DNA of 64,000 nt from Cyrtodaria siliqua. Taxonomy: Eukaryota > Mollusca > Bivalvia > Adapedonta > Hiatellidae. Numbering within the stretch: position 1 is the first letter of the stretch; every line of letters begins with the position of its first letter. The translations under genes and the position numbers were made by a program. Where the stretch lies: the NCBI GenBank assembly GCA_037043455.1, contig JAWPHD010001226.1, forward strand, positions 1 to 64,000. Reading direction: 5' to 3'. The notes beneath the pieces were generated by a model. It was not told the origin of the DNA. It did no database searches and saw nothing but the letters and a program-made list of their open reading frames with translations. Below are positions 1 through 12,233 of this stretch, piece after piece.

Positions 1-332
1 TGGCATTTTTCAACAGCTCTGATGTAATTCCCTTGTAATCAAGATCATCAATATGCTTTTTGTACTTTGTTATTCTTTCTGGATGTATTGCAGTAGGAAA
101 TGTGTATGCCAAATGGCACCACCTGAATTCATCACCTTTCTTATTTTTTATATTTATCAGACCTTTTTAGGATTAGAAAGTTCTATTGGTAACTCTAAAT
201 AAGGAATTCTATGACTATTTTTCGCGTCCGGCGAAGCTGAGTGAATGGTTCTATTTTATCTACCATGCACAATGCTACAGAGAAAACCTTACTATATTGT
301 TTCGGGGATTTTTCAATTTCTTTTATACTCAT
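1..332 (-). pseudogene. Polinton-type DNA polymerase B, N-terminal fragment (copy A, runs off window edge)
   Basis: On the minus strand the sequence from the ATG at 332 downwards matches the start of the polymerase gene of copy B (32895 onward), first in the N-terminal segment and then, after an internal deletion, in the block around the INIKN motif (copy B about 33350). The family is protein-primed B-family polymerase of Polinton/Maverick elements; the catalytic part would lie left of the window. The fragment carries frame changes and a large deletion, so it is a relic. It fixes the orientation of copy A, with its polymerase end at the left edge. Confidence 0.8.
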
Positions 333-400
333 TATATAATAGTATATATAAAAGGTTTTTTTAAGCCTAAATTCATTATTTTAATTAATTTTAATTAATT

Positions 401-720
401 TTAACCAGCATAAATAATAATACCAATTCCCTTTTCTAACAAAATAGCATAGTGATAAATGAAATAATCTTCATTTATGATGCAATTAGTTGCTAATGAG
501 ATTGTTTCATCGTGTAAATTGTTTAAGTTTTTTTATATCCTTATTTCCACGGCTGTTATATCTTTTGGGCCTTAGATATAATTCTTTCAGCCAAATACTT
601 CAAGTTTGCCAAAACTATTAGTTCTTTATCAATTCTGCTCATATCTTTAAAATTAATCTATAAAGTTTGTTTCATGCAATCTTCTTTAAAGTTTTTGATT
701 TCTTTTTCTATTTGATTCAT
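401..720 (-). pseudogene. Small conserved virus protein, broken (copy A)
   Basis: Read from the ATG at 720 to the stop at 401-403, this matches the gene at 31761-32074 in copy B. The best-kept part is the C-terminus, where both copies have a LLEKGI-type motif followed by I/I-rich residues and a Tyr-Gly or Tyr-Ala-Gly end. It contains several stops and frame changes. The function is unknown; I see no motif beyond conservation between copies. The gene lies directly upstream of the polymerase start, as in copy B, except that the gene at 32101-32703 of copy B is missing here. Confidence 0.6.
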
Positions 721-792
721 TATACTATTACATAGATATTTGTTTTTTTTAAGCCCTTGTTTAAAATAATAATAATATCATATGATATTATA

Positions 793-1314
793 ATGATCTG
801 TACATATTGTAAAAACGTTTTTGGATGTTTTCGATTCTTTTGAAATTTGCATTGATTGTTTTTTATTTTACATAGTCGACAAAAAGACACATTGTAAAGA
901 TTGTGTTGGGTGCAGACTTTGTTACAAGTGTACCTATGCATGTGCAAATTGTAATAGTACTTATGGAGTTTTTGATGGGGAACGTATTTGTTTTAATTGC
1001 GGAACGTACAACGGATTTGATCTCGTGGCAGATTATCGGGGCGTTCGCAAAAAGAGGGTCTACCATCTGGAAAACCTTTTAGAAAAGCATAATTTATCTC
1101 CTACGGAGAAACAGAGATGTGAGGATATTTTTACAAAACTGTGAACATTTTAGATAACATAGGAGGCCGGAAAAGTATAATTAAATTTGATTACATTTTC
1201 CAAAAAATGTTTGATATGTTAAAAATACAAAGGAAAACAAAACCCATTAAAACAAAAGCCACAATGGACAATTATAATAAAATGTGGGAACAGGTTGAAA
1301 ATGAATTATTCTGA
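793..1314 (+). pseudogene. Cys-rich Zn-ribbon protein, possibly VLTF3-like (copy A, frameshifted)
   Basis: It starts at ATG 793 and changes frame after about 15 codons. The frame from 821 then encodes several CxxC pairs (CIDC, CKDC, CYKC, CANC, CFNC) followed by a basic segment, and a further frame change near 1144 leads into a C-terminal part ending at 1314. The ortholog is at 31171-31694 on the opposite strand of copy B. Clustered CxxC pairs indicate zinc binding. The arrangement of zinc ribbons followed by a conserved Tyr/Phe/Trp C-terminal block resembles viral late transcription factor 3 proteins, but that assignment is tentative. This copy has at least two frame changes. Confidence 0.65.
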
Positions 1315-1317
1315 ATT

Positions 1318-1678
1318 ATCATAACCGATCAATTTGTACCGCTTTATGCATTTCTCCAAGGGTTCAGAAAATTATCGTTTTGTTGGATTTGCAATATTTT
1401 AGTGAAACACAATGTGATTACGTCTTTTTAACATAACATTTTTCTTTGCAATTCCTTTTACTCAGTAGGACAGCGATTATTGGGGGAACTGCTCCAACAA
1501 CAGCTATAAACACAGGAACTGCTGGAACCAATGCCAGTGCAGCAGTACAACCAATTATTCTGCTTGAAACCTGCAACCCTGTGTTAATCCTACCACATAA
1601 TGTATAACTAAGTCTGTATGCTGCTGCTAGTCGAGTCAAATAACTAATTAATTCTTCCTTGTTTTTAATAATTAGATC
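1318..1678 (-). pseudogene. Small membrane protein homolog (copy A, start lost, frameshifted)
   Basis: The minus-strand frame holds a KEELI start region and a long hydrophobic stretch with the motif GCTAALALVPA, matching the intact 140-aa protein at 30768-31190 of copy B. The expected start codon has mutated, and after the hydrophobic segment the frame shifts and the C-terminal third is lost. It lies head to tail with the large conserved gene at 1677-3406 and convergent with the Cys-rich gene, the same arrangement as in copy B. Confidence 0.65.
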
Positions 1679-1775
1679 AATTAAAATATTTAGAAAATAA
1701 TTCTTCATGTTCTACGGCTGATATCTTACCTATTTTTAATAATTCATCAATTATGCTAATACCTTTATTTATTAA

Positions 1776-2278
1776 GAAAGGTAAAAATATCGGACAGGGA
1801 AAGCAGCATTCAAGGACGACAATCAACCACAAAACACAAAAACAAACACGCAAAAAGACAAACGAGAAGGCAAAAGTAATACAAAATGCAAACGACATCA
1901 CAAACACAAAAGGATTGACAATAGGGCTACCGCCTTGGAACGGTCAGTGGCAACAAAGCCACTGGGGGGGGGGGGGGGGGGGGGGGGGGGTGGGGGGGGC
2001 GGGGGGGGGGGGGGGGTTAAACCGGTTCTAGGGTGCACCAAACCTCACACTTACCCTACTGTCATCCCATTAAAACAGGACAGTGTAAATAAAGAAATCC
2101 CCGCCATGATCTAATCTCTAACCAACAAGGCAGCATCAATAGGCAATATAAGTAAAACACAAATATGCTCGTGTAAATATAATACAAAAAACAATAGCCT
2201 AGAAAGCCACAATGAAGGTACTCAATGACTTGGCAGAAGCCAGAGCAACAAGAGAATAAACCATTAAGAGCACTCTGG
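1776..2278. repeat. Dispersed repeat R1, copy 1, inserted in a virus gene
   Basis: Virus homology breaks off near 1775 and resumes near 2279. The intervening roughly 500 bp starts with AAAAATATCGGACAGGG and ends near CCATTAAGAGCAC. Almost the same sequence is found at 49797-50228 in virus copy C at an unrelated position, so R1 is a mobile or dispersed repeat and not virus sequence. It has no coding capacity that I can support. A long G tract lies in its middle in this copy only. Confidence 0.75.
1964..2016 (+). repeat. Poly-G tract
   Basis: A run of 27 G followed by further G runs split by single T and C bases. In the other R1 copy the same place has only five G (about 49978-49982), so the tract expanded here or is a sequencing or assembly weak point. 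It could form G-quadruplexes. An open frame across it is a by-product of the homopolymer. Confidence 0.9.
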
Positions 2279-2980
2279 ACTATTATTTCCTGATTCGAAA
2301 CTTCCACATACCAGCTCAAGATCATTAACCAAATCGTCAGGGCTAATGTAATATTCTATTTATCTGTAATGTAATATCCTAAAATCTGCTTGAACGTTGA
2401 AGAACCTTTTTGAATTGGCAAACCAGATAATTCTGTCAGTTTCGTGAAAGCAGATGAGACGGCTTTGAATAAGTTTTGTTATTATTGTAGCGTTTTGTTA
2501 TTAATCAATAAAATCACTGTTTGCTTTCTGATTTAATACAACTGTTTCTCCTTGTTTAGCAATAAGTTTGTGATGAACAGTAAGTTCAGGCAAATCAATT
2601 TGCAAAAAATACCATAGTAGCCATCTTTGCTGACTTTGTAAGAATTCCTTTTTTGTTGTATTCCATTGCCTACAATAGTCTCGCTATTTGCGATCATTGA
2701 CTGAATTCTATTTCTGTACTTATTCAAATCGCCTGACTCTTTTTCTAGATAATCTCTGTCCAGTTTATATGATTCTTTCTGCTATGTTTTTTTTTCTTTT
2801 TTTATTCGTTTAGTTAGGATAGTTTTGCCACGCCTAACTTCAGCGATTCTATCAGAAACCTCCCCAAGTATGTATTTTGCACCCTCAAGTATCTCTTCTG
2901 CATCATGCCCTCTTTTAACTAGCTCCGATGGTAATGGGAAGCCATATGACTCCATCACAGCCTTATTAATACCAGCATCC

Positions 2981-3128
2981 AAATTGCCCTTAATTATCGT
3001 CTTATGTTTTATATCTGATTTTGCTTTATCAGATTCTCCGTAGAGCAACTGGGCAAATTGCCCTTAATTATCGTCTTATGTTTTATATCTGATTTTGCCT
3101 TATCAGATTCTCCGTAGAGCAAGTGGGG
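2981..3128. repeat. 74-bp tandem duplication inside the virus gene
   Basis: The 74-bp segment starting AAATTGCCCTTAATTATC is present twice in direct succession with very few differences. The copy B ortholog has no such duplication, so this is a local event in copy A. 74 is not a multiple of 3, so it shifts the frame. Confidence 0.9.
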
Positions 3129-3458
3129 CAACCCTTCATATTTGTGGTACTCTTGTACTTCCTCGCCTATAGCTCTAGGAAGGGCAGCTAATTGTTGGCT
3201 CATTTCTAGAAGAGTAGCTAACTGTTTAGTTAACTGCTCGGACTGCTCTTTTATTTCACTAGTTACCGGTTTAAATATTTCTTTGTACAAATCGCTACTA
3301 GCTCCGTTTTCTAATCTTTTTGAATAACTTTATTTTCATATTCTTTAAAAAGATTATTTGATATTTGCATTTTATCTGCTAATTCTTTCCACTTTAACAA
3401 AGGCATATATACTATAAGGTTAGATAAAAGGAGATAAGTTAAGATGAAACAAGTTAAG

Positions 3459-3916
3459 TTATATTGCTTGTAAAACATGTATCATCTGTTTTTGAGTTGT
3501 TTTCTTGGTTGCTTTCTTGGCTTGGGGCTAAACTGGTACCTTGGCTGCTTTTTATAATTTGGCAATATTTGAGAAGCTAGTGCTCTTTGTTTGTCCGCGT
3601 GCTATTTTAGCCGTAAGCTTTTTCTTTTCTTCTTCTGTTCTTATTTTGTTGGCTAGTTGCTTTCTCAAACCAATTAATTCTCTCTCTGTTGCAATGAAAT
3701 AAAGTTGGATGGCTTGCTTGTTGGTTCCTTTTATACTTCGCGGCTTTTTTATGCTAGGTGTAAAAGGTTTTGGTGCTGCCTCTTTTGGTTTTTGGACATC
3801 CTTAACTACTGTAACAAAACCATAATACCTAACTTGATTTGCTTTGAAAAATTCTGCTTCTGTTCCAAGTTTTTAACGTATGGGATTGTTTTTATTCCAC
3901 AATAAACCTTAGACAT
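3459..3916 (-). pseudogene. Basic virus protein with MSKVYCGIK start (copy A, broken)
   Basis: From the ATG at 3916 the minus strand begins MSKVYCGIK, like the gene at 28943 in copy B, and is preceded by the TCTAA motif near 3930. Stops and frame changes follow. The C-terminal part is Lys/Ala-rich. In copy B the same gene ends in a repeated Lys-Ala-Val-Pro tail. It is divergent from the ATPase gene, as in copy B. A DNA-binding core protein is possible on composition alone. Confidence 0.55.
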
Positions 3917-3965
3917 TATACTAGTAGGTTAGATAATATTAATATTTTCCAAGTATTATTATAAT

Positions 3966-4602
3966 AGAAATTCCAAACTATGAAATGAATACAGAAAACG
4001 GTAATTTCAAACAGATATGTAACTTTATGCCATGCCAGGCTGCTGTTTTAGAATGCTAATTTGTGGTAATTCGGGATCTGGTAAAACAAATACATTAGTT
4101 CACATGTTGTTAAAACCTTTAGTGTATTACGACAAGATTTATTTATTTGCTAAAAACTTGGAACAGTCAAAGTGCAATGTCTTGTCACAAAAGCTTGATC
4201 AAATAGCCAAAAAGAATAAAATTCCAGTCGAAGACATATTAGAATGTATAAATGATGAAGTTATCCCTGTGGATGATTTGGATTCTGATACTCAAAAAGA
4301 TAGCTATTTTGATGATTATGTTTGCGAGCTAACCAAAACGATATTATCAATTACTTTATCCAGAGCAGGCACAAACATTGTTGCGTAATTTATTTATCGC
4401 AATCTTATTACAAAACTCACAAAGAATTCGCTTAAACTGTTCTCATTATATTTTCTTCACAACGCCAGTTAATCGTGAGCTGGGTATGCTTTCTAACGAA
4501 CTAGATGTTAGCAAAGATCAGTATAAAAAAGCAACTGACAAACAGTATGATTTTCTGTATTTTGATCTCTCGGATCAAAAGAAACTTCATAGGTGAAATT
4601 TA
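3966..4602 (+). pseudogene. Viral genome-packaging ATPase, A32/FtsK-HerA type (copy A, broken)
   Basis: The frame contains the P-loop CGNSGSGKTNT followed by HMLLKPLVYYDKIYLF, and after further residues an acidic Walker-B-like region (FDDYVC). The family pumps DNA into the capsid. The ortholog in copy B is at 28263-28897 and a C-terminal piece of copy C is at 37452-37598. The start codon expected at about 3966 reads ATA where copy B has ATG. A small insertion near 4032 and further frame changes around 4320-4440 break the gene. The C-terminal block ends near 4600, just before the spike gene. Confidence 0.85.
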
Positions 4603-4610
4603 ATATTATA

Positions 4611-5500
4611 ATGGGACTTTTTAATGATCTTGGAAGCGAGGAAGCTAGTTCAGGCAGTGTTAATATTACACATGTTTGTATTGTGCTATCTGAGTATATA
4701 AAACAGAAACATCTGGTTAATTATTTTTACAAGGGTAACAATCAGGAAAACGTTTTAAGATGGATAAAAATAGAATTATCAATGTTGGTAATCCAGCAGA
4801 TGCAGATGATGTAGCAACAAAACAATTTACTTTAAAAAGAATAAGAAAGATTTAGCGACGATTTTAATATGGAAAAATACCAGAAATTATGAAATATTTA
4901 ACAACTGGCGTTGATGACAAAATAAGTCGAATACAGAAGCAATTACAGACAAACCGCAAGAAATAGATTGATATTCAAAATGGCTTAAAATATGAAATAA
5001 AACTTCTGGGTGATGCTTTAAAAGAGGCTGGAGTGGAAGATAGCGAGCTCTATAAAAAGTTAGGTGAAAAAATGCAAGTTAGTGTTGAAAGTATTAATGA
5101 GCGGATCGCAACAATAAATCAACAAATGGTTGATAACAATGAACTTAAAGCTGCTATTGCTGAAGCTTCAAGCCAAATGAGAACGCTTTTGATAGAGAAA
5201 TAACTCAAATTAAAAAAATAAATGAACAGATAAACACTCAGGTTGATGATATCTACAAGGAGTTTGAAGACGTCAAAAAGAGAATGGTTACTGACAAACA
5301 GTATGATTTACACTGGAGGATACTTTGAACAAAATGGATGACAACAATGAACTAGAAACAGCCATTAATGAAGTTTCAATACAAATGAGAGTAACCCAGG
5401 ATGAAAGAAGCAGAGCTTTTGATGGCGAAATAATTCTCCTTAAAAATCATAATCAGTGGTCTGATAGTCGCCACACAGCACTTCTTGCTATAATTGATCA
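4611..5500 (+). pseudogene. Coiled-coil spike-like protein, N-terminal part (copy A, broken)
   Basis: ATG at 4611 begins MGLFNDLG, the same start as the copy C gene at 37618. A conserved N-terminal head of about 90 residues is followed by a long heptad-rich helical region with several frame changes. Homology to copy C stops abruptly at about 5500, where an LTR-like sequence begins, so the C-terminal globular domain is absent here. By its place after the ATPase and before the penton-like gene, and its coiled coil plus C-terminal domain design, it may be a fiber or spike. That role is inferred. Confidence 0.65.
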
Positions 5501-6068
5501 GTAAGGTCTACGGGGCCGTCATAGGACGCGGGAACGACAGCATTCGCCATTTGGGCGACAGACCAGACGGTAGCCACGGAGACGCTAGGCAAGAGGGCCT
5601 AGTTACGCAGATAGCTACGCAGATAACGTCACCGGATTTGTAATACCGGGACTTGGGCCATCGCCGGAGAGAATCGTGCGAGTGGGCGTCGCGTGTGGAT
5701 TACGTCACCGGAAGTATGTCACTGGGTCGAAGAGCAACCGCTAAGGACGGGATTGCAATATAACGCGGGAGTGAAGTGTTAGTGCCGGGAACTGTACCGG
5801 AAGGACTCAGCTAGATATAGCTTTGAGAGATAAGATAGCGTGTGATATAGTATACATATATATAAGATATTCAGTCTGATTAAAACCGAACAGTTTAATC
5901 TAACGTGCAGTGAACATCATTTTAAACATGATTTAAAACCTGGATAATTCTACTTTGTCATTTGTATTCATTTGTATATATATTCATCTTGTTGTAAATA
6001 AATTTGTAAATTTATTTATTCTTGATTCTCCCTTGGTGAGTTGTCTCCACTTGGTCCATCTTGTTACA
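5501..6068 (+). mobile_element. Candidate solo LTR
   Basis: About 568 bp unrelated to the virus begins GTAAGGTCTACGGGGCC, has a TATA-rich stretch near 5850-5870, an AATAAA signal near 5997, and ends CTTGTTACA, the kind of end seen in Ty3/Gypsy LTRs. It sits exactly at the point where the spike gene is cut. I find no second LTR and no clear target duplication, so this is a proposal. Confidence 0.4.
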
Positions 6069-6828
6069 TACATATTATTATGAACTTTGTTTTAAATTTA
6101 TTTTTTAGTAATTAAATAAGAACAGTGTACTTATACATTCGACAGCTCTATTTCGTATTGTGCTTTATTTGATGTTTAATTGTTTAATGTCTCAAATCAC
6201 GGAATACCAATATAATATTTTTAAACTTTTTTTTCAAAATAACTTATATTAAACGAAACATGAGATCGTGAATCCTATACTAGTACCTATGCATGCTATT
6301 ACATGTAATACAACATTTTATTTGTTTCACAAAAAAGTTTTATAATAAAATGATTCTAAATTAGATTATTTTTTTTCAATAAAATAGTCGAAACATTATT
6401 TTTGCATCTAATATGACAACAAATATCAAAAAAGTAATTACAGCAATTTTTGATAATATTAAATAAATTGATTTGGGTGTATAAAGGTCTTATAGAATAT
6501 GGAAGCACTAATTTGAAACAATTTAAAATATTGATTGTCTTTGCAAGTTGCTAGCCTTTTGAACTCTTATTATATATGAGCAGATTAATATGTCTATAAA
6601 TATATTTAAAAAACATGACATTTTGAAAACAACATTGTATACTTAAGGAGAATGCAAATGTAATAATTTAATAGTGTTTAATACAGATATTGAAATATTT
6701 TTATTATAAACTAATTGTACAGAATATGTCACGTCTGTGCTGTGTATACTTGTGACGCTCTATGCCAATTGAGATAACCGAGTGGTTAGATGAAATTATT
6801 AAATGTTCAACTCATAAAACCTCCTTTT
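6069..6828. other. AT-rich stretch, nothing recognised
   Basis: No ORF of note, no match to the virus copies and no inverted repeat. It may contain the 5' untranslated part of the LINE that follows, but I cannot show similarity to the 5' region of the other LINE copy. Confidence 0.5.
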
Positions 6829-6965
6829 ATTCTTCTTCTTCTTTTTCGTCTTCGTCTTCGTCTTCTTCGTCTTCGTCTTCTTCGTCTTCGTCTTCTTCGT
6901 CTTCTTCTTCTTCTTCTTCTTCGTCTTCGTCTTCGTCTTCGTCTTCTTCTTCTTCTTCTTCTTCT
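6829..6965. repeat. (TTC/TCG)n microsatellite
   Basis: About 137 bp of TTC and TCG triplets in alternating blocks. All three plus frames and one minus frame stay open across it (poly-Ser, Leu/Arg, Glu/Asp); these are artefacts of the repeat. Confidence 0.95.
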
Positions 6966-7047
6966 TTGGATGCATTATATGTGCGAAACAATGTTAGAAA
7001 ACCATTTAATTTCAATGCTTGCGAAAACATTTTCACATTTTTTATAA

Positions 7048-9650
7048 ATGAGTGTTAAGATATGTACTTTTAATGTTAAAGGTCTTGGAGAATATAATAA
7101 AAGAATACAACTGTACGAATATCTAAAGTCAAATCAATTTGCAATTTGTTTTTTACAAGAACTTCACTGTGAATGTACAACATATAATTTGTGGGAAAAA
7201 CAATGGGACAATGAAGCGTTCTTTTCAGGTAATAGTAGAAACAGTATGGGTGTGGGCATCCTTCTTAATTCAATTTTTTCATATGAGGTTGTAGAATACA
7301 AAAATATAGTTGAATGTAGACTACAGTCATTAAAACTTTAATCATTGAAAAAGAATACACCTTTTTAAACGTTTATGGGCCGCACAATGACAATGTGGAC
7401 TTTTTAAATATGTTAAGAAAAATATTTATAGACAATGACAGTGACACATGTATAATAGGTGGTGATTTTAACACTATTATAGACGCTAATAAGACAAAAA
7501 GAACGGAAATCCTAACAATAGTAAAAATAAAAGAGAAAAAAATAATTCAATTATTGAAAATAACGATATCACGATATATGGTGAATGTTAAACCCTGATT
7601 CGTGTCATTATACATGGCACTCTAATCATAAACCAACTATTTATAGCAGACTTGATTACTTTCTAGTCTCATCAAATATCTTAAACTCGATCACTAAATG
7701 TAAGATTTCTGTTGGTATCCGGTCGGACCACTCAATTGTTTATTTTAATATTAATACAGATTATGAACCGCGTGGTCCAGGATATTTTAAAATTAATAAC
7801 TGTGTAATTTTAGAAAATGAATATCAGGAAATAATAAGAAAATCGATTAATGATATAACAGAAATAAATAAAAGTTCGAATCCAAATACAATCTGGGAAT
7901 TAATTAAAGGTACAGTACGAAACGAGACTATAAAATATACTTCAAAGAAAAGTAAAGAATCAAAGTTTAGAAAATAATCTTAAAGAAGAAATATATAAAT
8001 TAGATGAAGAATTGTCAAATGATCAAAATAACCATAATCTATTATATATATATTAAACAATAAAAAAAAGAATTAACAAATATAATAAATATGAAAACAA
8101 ACGGTATTATTTTACGAGCTAAGACTGAATGGATTGAAGGTGCGGAAAAAAATACTAAATGTTTTTCAAACTTAGAAAAAAAGAGGGCAGAATCTAAAAA
8201 AATAAATAGACTTACATGCAGTAATTGTGAGATAACAAAATCAAAAGATATACTAAAAGAAACAAAAAGATTTTATAAAGAACTATACAGCAAGGTTCAA
8301 ACAAGCGACGAAAATTTAAATTTTTTCAATAATCATAATATTAATAAATTAAATGATAATCAACAAGAATTATGTAATGGTGTTTTAACTGAACATGAGT
8401 GTAAAATAGCTTTAAAAGACATGAAAAATAACAAGAGTCCAGGGTCCGTTGGGTTATCAACAGAATTTTATAAAATATTTTGGAATGACATAAAACAGTT
8501 TTACGTTGAATCAATAAACTACTCATGCATGCATGACACTTTAACACCATTGCAGAAGCAAGGTATTATAACGCTTTTACCTAAAAAAAGACAAAGACCT
8601 TTCACTATTGATAAAATGGAGACCAATAAGCTTATTATATGTAGACTATAAAATTGCGACAAAAACTATAGCTAACAGAATGAAAAAAGTATTACCAGAC
8701 ATTATTAATAACAGTCAGACAGGATTCTTAAAAGGACGTTACATTGGTAAAAATATAAGTACAGTTTTTGAATGCATTGACAACTTGAATAACGACAATA
8801 GACCGGGACTGATATTCTTCGCTGATTTTGAAAAGCGTTCGACAGTGTTGTGTTGACCATAGTTTTATTTTTAAAACATTACAATATTTTAAATTTGGTA
8901 ACGAATTTATCAACTGGATAAAATTATTTTATAATGACGCACAAAGTTGTGTGTCAAATAATGGTTATTCCTCAGAGTATTTTTAATATAAAAAGAGGAG
9001 TTAGGTAAGGATGCCCATTGTCTCCATATTTGTTTATATTAGCTATAGAAATGTTATATAAAGCTGTAAATAACGATAACAATATTGAAGGCGTAAAGGT
9101 ACGCGAAAACACTATCAAATACACTGCTTTTGCAGACGATGCCACATTTATGTTAAATGGAAATTAATCTTCATTTGAATCTTTAATATTATTAATTGAT
9201 ACGTTTAGCTCCATTTCCGGTTTAAAGTTAAATTCCAAGAAATCGATTATTCTCCGTGCAGGCTCTTTAAAGAAATCCATGATAATATTTTGTAAAGAAA
9301 AAAAAATTGCTTGGACTAATGAAAAAGCATCAACGCTGGGAATCGTTTTCACGAACGGTAATAATAAAAATAAAGATTTAAACTACAATCCAAAAATAGA
9401 ACAATTTCAAAACTGCCTTGATAACTGGAAGAAATATATAATGTCGATTTTAGGTAAAATCACAGTAATAAAAACATTTGCACTACCAAAACTAATTTGT
9501 CCACTAACTGTGCTTGAATCACCTAACATTAACACTATAAACCTAATTAAAAATAAAATGTTCTACTTTCTGTGGGAGTGAAAACCAGAAAAAAATAAGC
9601 GTAAAACAATTATACAAAATATTGAAAACGGTGGAATGAAGATGATAGAT
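7048..9650 (+). pseudogene. LINE ORF2, endonuclease and reverse transcriptase part (old copy)
   Basis: It begins MSVKICTFNVKGLGEYNKR, the start of an apurinic-type endonuclease, followed by GGDFNTI and a GIRSDHS motif typical of that fold. The reverse transcriptase part has NNKSPGS, QTGFLKGRYIG, a damaged FADFEK block, the RQGCPLSPY-type block near 9000 with a frame change, and FADDA near 9135. At least eight frame changes or stops are visible by comparison with 42050-45791. It is cut at 9650 by the nested insertion. Confidence 0.9.
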
Positions 9651-10556
9651 CAGGTGGGAAGCAGAGTGGTTTTTAGCTCCGCCGTCCACTTATCATAGCA
9701 ACACATGACAACGGAAAGTAGTACGTCATTTTCCGTCAACGTAAAAAAAATATGAAACGGCCGCCATTTTCTTTTTTTTAAACGCGTAATCTGGAAGATT
9801 GTAACAAGTTCACATGATTAAAATTTCAGTTCCCCTTTAAGTTTCGTCATCTTCAGCTGTATTGACTTTTAGATGCTTTACTGCGCGAGAAATTGCGAGA
9901 TTCACCCATTTAAAATTTCGAAGTGAGGGGAAGTAACTCGTAAGAGATGCCATTGTTAAAATGCGTTTAAAAATGGCAACACTTGTGTTCTTTTCTAATG
10001 AAATACAAGGAGTTACTAACAATATGTTGTTTAAGCTTAAATAGTACATGACGTGTACTACATGTTACGAACATCATGGTATTTCTTTATCAAAATTACA
10101 CGCTAAAACGATAAAATGTTTGACTCGGCACTGTCGGTCAAAAAATATAACGAGTGTCACTGTCAGTCATTGAACGTCTACAGGTGCGTATTCGGTATTC
10201 GGTGAAGGGGCTCATGCTAAAGTCTGAAAAGTAGTCTGTAGCAAAAGTAGTCTGTAGCCTATATTTAAAAAGGTTGACCGCTGTTCAACTTCTCGGTGTG
10301 CATTTTGAATGCCAATCTGGAATGATGGTGGCCACCCGCTGGTGTGTTAAATGTTTTTTTATTTATTTTTTATTGGCGAGCATCACCATATGCAGCCATA
10401 TTTAAAATCTAAATACTAAAACAAAGCTGCAGTCCAATTTATTTGGTTATCCCAGTGAAGTATTACTTCACTGGTTATCCCTCACCGGCCCCTCCTGCCC
10501 ATCACTCACCCCACCCATAAACAAAATAAAAAGGCGGATCTTGTCAGTATAGGTGT

Positions 10557-10760
10557 CTCATTGGAATCTGGGAAACCGCCCTACACCTACTTTTGCTTAT
10601 TAAACATGCTCGGAGGATAGACTTCGATATATGAGGATTTATGTCCCCTTACGATGGACGCGGCTAATTGGAAATGACAAACACACTGAGGAAACTCAGT
10701 GGCACCGTTGAGTCTTGAACCCGGATCCTGTGCTTTTAAGTGCACCGCACTGTCCACTAT
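10557..10760 (+). repeat. Diverged copy of the 235-bp repeat
   Basis: It shares blocks such as GCTCGGAGGATAGAC, a TTTATGTCCC-like run and an ancient GGACG.GGCTA block, in the same order, with the copies at 12659 and 13242. It is much more diverged and ends near a TGAACCCGG-type motif. Confidence 0.5.
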
Positions 10761-12233
10761 AGTCTACACTGACACTTGACAAAACAAATATAACGGCTTA
10801 AATATGCCAAACTAGTATAGACATGGAAATATCAGTTTCCAGACTAATTAGTGGAAAGCGGTCACTAAGTCGACCTTGAACTAGAAGTGTGTTGCATCAT
10901 CCATGAACACTTGCTTCGCCTGCTCACAGTGATGTTTGCTTATTTCCAAGGTTAGGTTGCAGGTTAGGCTGATAAATAGGGCATAACTCTGCCAAAATGA
11001 AGGTCAGAGGTATTGCACATGTGTAACAACATTCCTTGAGATGAAGATGTGTGTGAAGTTGCATGAACATAATTAAAATACTTTTCAATTGATGGCCACG
11101 GTTAAGTTGCAGGTTAAAGCATGACGGACGGATGACGGACAAAGTGATCGATAAGTGTCTGCCATCCTAAGCAGTTGACACAAAAATAAGTGTAGTTCTC
11201 ATGTAAATATATCCGTCATGCGGATATTTTTTATGCACTCTTCAACCCGATGAATTTTACTTGACCAGGCTAGACCAGTGACATTTGCTTTATCAGACGA
11301 GTACCGCTAAGTACAGCAAAACGTTTCGAGATGCTAATTTCAGTGCCTGATGTACACTTCAAGATTGCCATCATCGGCCCATGTGTCACTTTAATTACAA
11401 AAGCTTGAATAAACAATAAATAGATTAAAATGACCTTGTGTTCCCAAAAGGCAGTTTTTCAGTTTCAGATACATGACTGTACGCAAATGGAAACTTTTTT
11501 TTTTTACATAGATCCAACTCCGAACCAAAGAATAAATAATACAATATTTTATTTATATTATATTTATAAACTTAACATCTATTAAATACTACAATAATGA
11601 AATTTACTTCATACTTACAACAAAAAAATCAATCGTCATATATGGCCTAAAATATGTTAAAATGATATTAAACACCAAAAGTTTTTTTGAATGCGAGCAG
11701 TATGACATTGTATACATTTGGTGTTTTTTAACAGCTTTACACATTATATAGTGAGTCTCTGTGAGGTATAATTATGTTCATTATTTCATTCTTTAAAAAA
11801 ATAATGTCTGCTCAGTCCTCGGGATTGCCAAATTGAAGTCACCATCATGATCACCATCATGATCAGGCGAACACATCTCCAGCGGGATACGCAGTAACAA
11901 GTATACACTGTGACGCATAAGGCCGAAGAAAAATTAACCGCGTTTCTGATTTGGCCTAATTAAATTAATATATTTCCTGGAGTCTAGAATCTTGCGATCA
12001 CATTAAAGTCATTTTTTTTGGTTAAATCCATGTCTTTAGGGTTGCATTGGTATTTGAAGAACGAAGGGCATCTGGAAACCGGATGATGTGTCTCTGAAAT
12101 GAACAAAACAAGTTGTTAAAAAGGATGGTGGTGAAAAATATATAAGCCATATGATATATGCATGGAATTTCACATGAATCGACAGAGTGTCCTTTTATTT
12201 TTAAAGGAAATTTAACTTGGGCTGTCGAATATA

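Larger units (their letters stand above)
1677..3406 (-). pseudogene. Large conserved Polinton protein of unknown function (copy A, interrupted)
   Basis: This is the minus-strand ortholog of the gene at 29241-30743 in copy B. The ATG at 3406 is preceded by the same upstream motif (TCTAA complement at 3420-3424), and the gene ends in the NKGISIIDELLKIGK block near 1690-1780 with a TGA at 1677-1679. It is broken by insertion of repeat R1 (about 1776-2278), by a 74-bp tandem duplication (2981-3128) and by several frame changes. The coding half near the start predicts a long helical region. Position between the ATPase block and the membrane protein suggests a virion or assembly role, but no enzymatic motif is visible. 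Confidence 0.7.

Noticed and set aside
1753..2031. Open frame ending in poly-Gly across the G tract
   Set aside because: It spans the junction of virus and repeat R1 and the homopolymer; the other R1 copy does not keep it.
6762..7058. Poly-Ser, Leu/Arg and Glu/Asp-rich proteins
   Set aside because: All come from one TTC/TCG microsatellite read in different frames.
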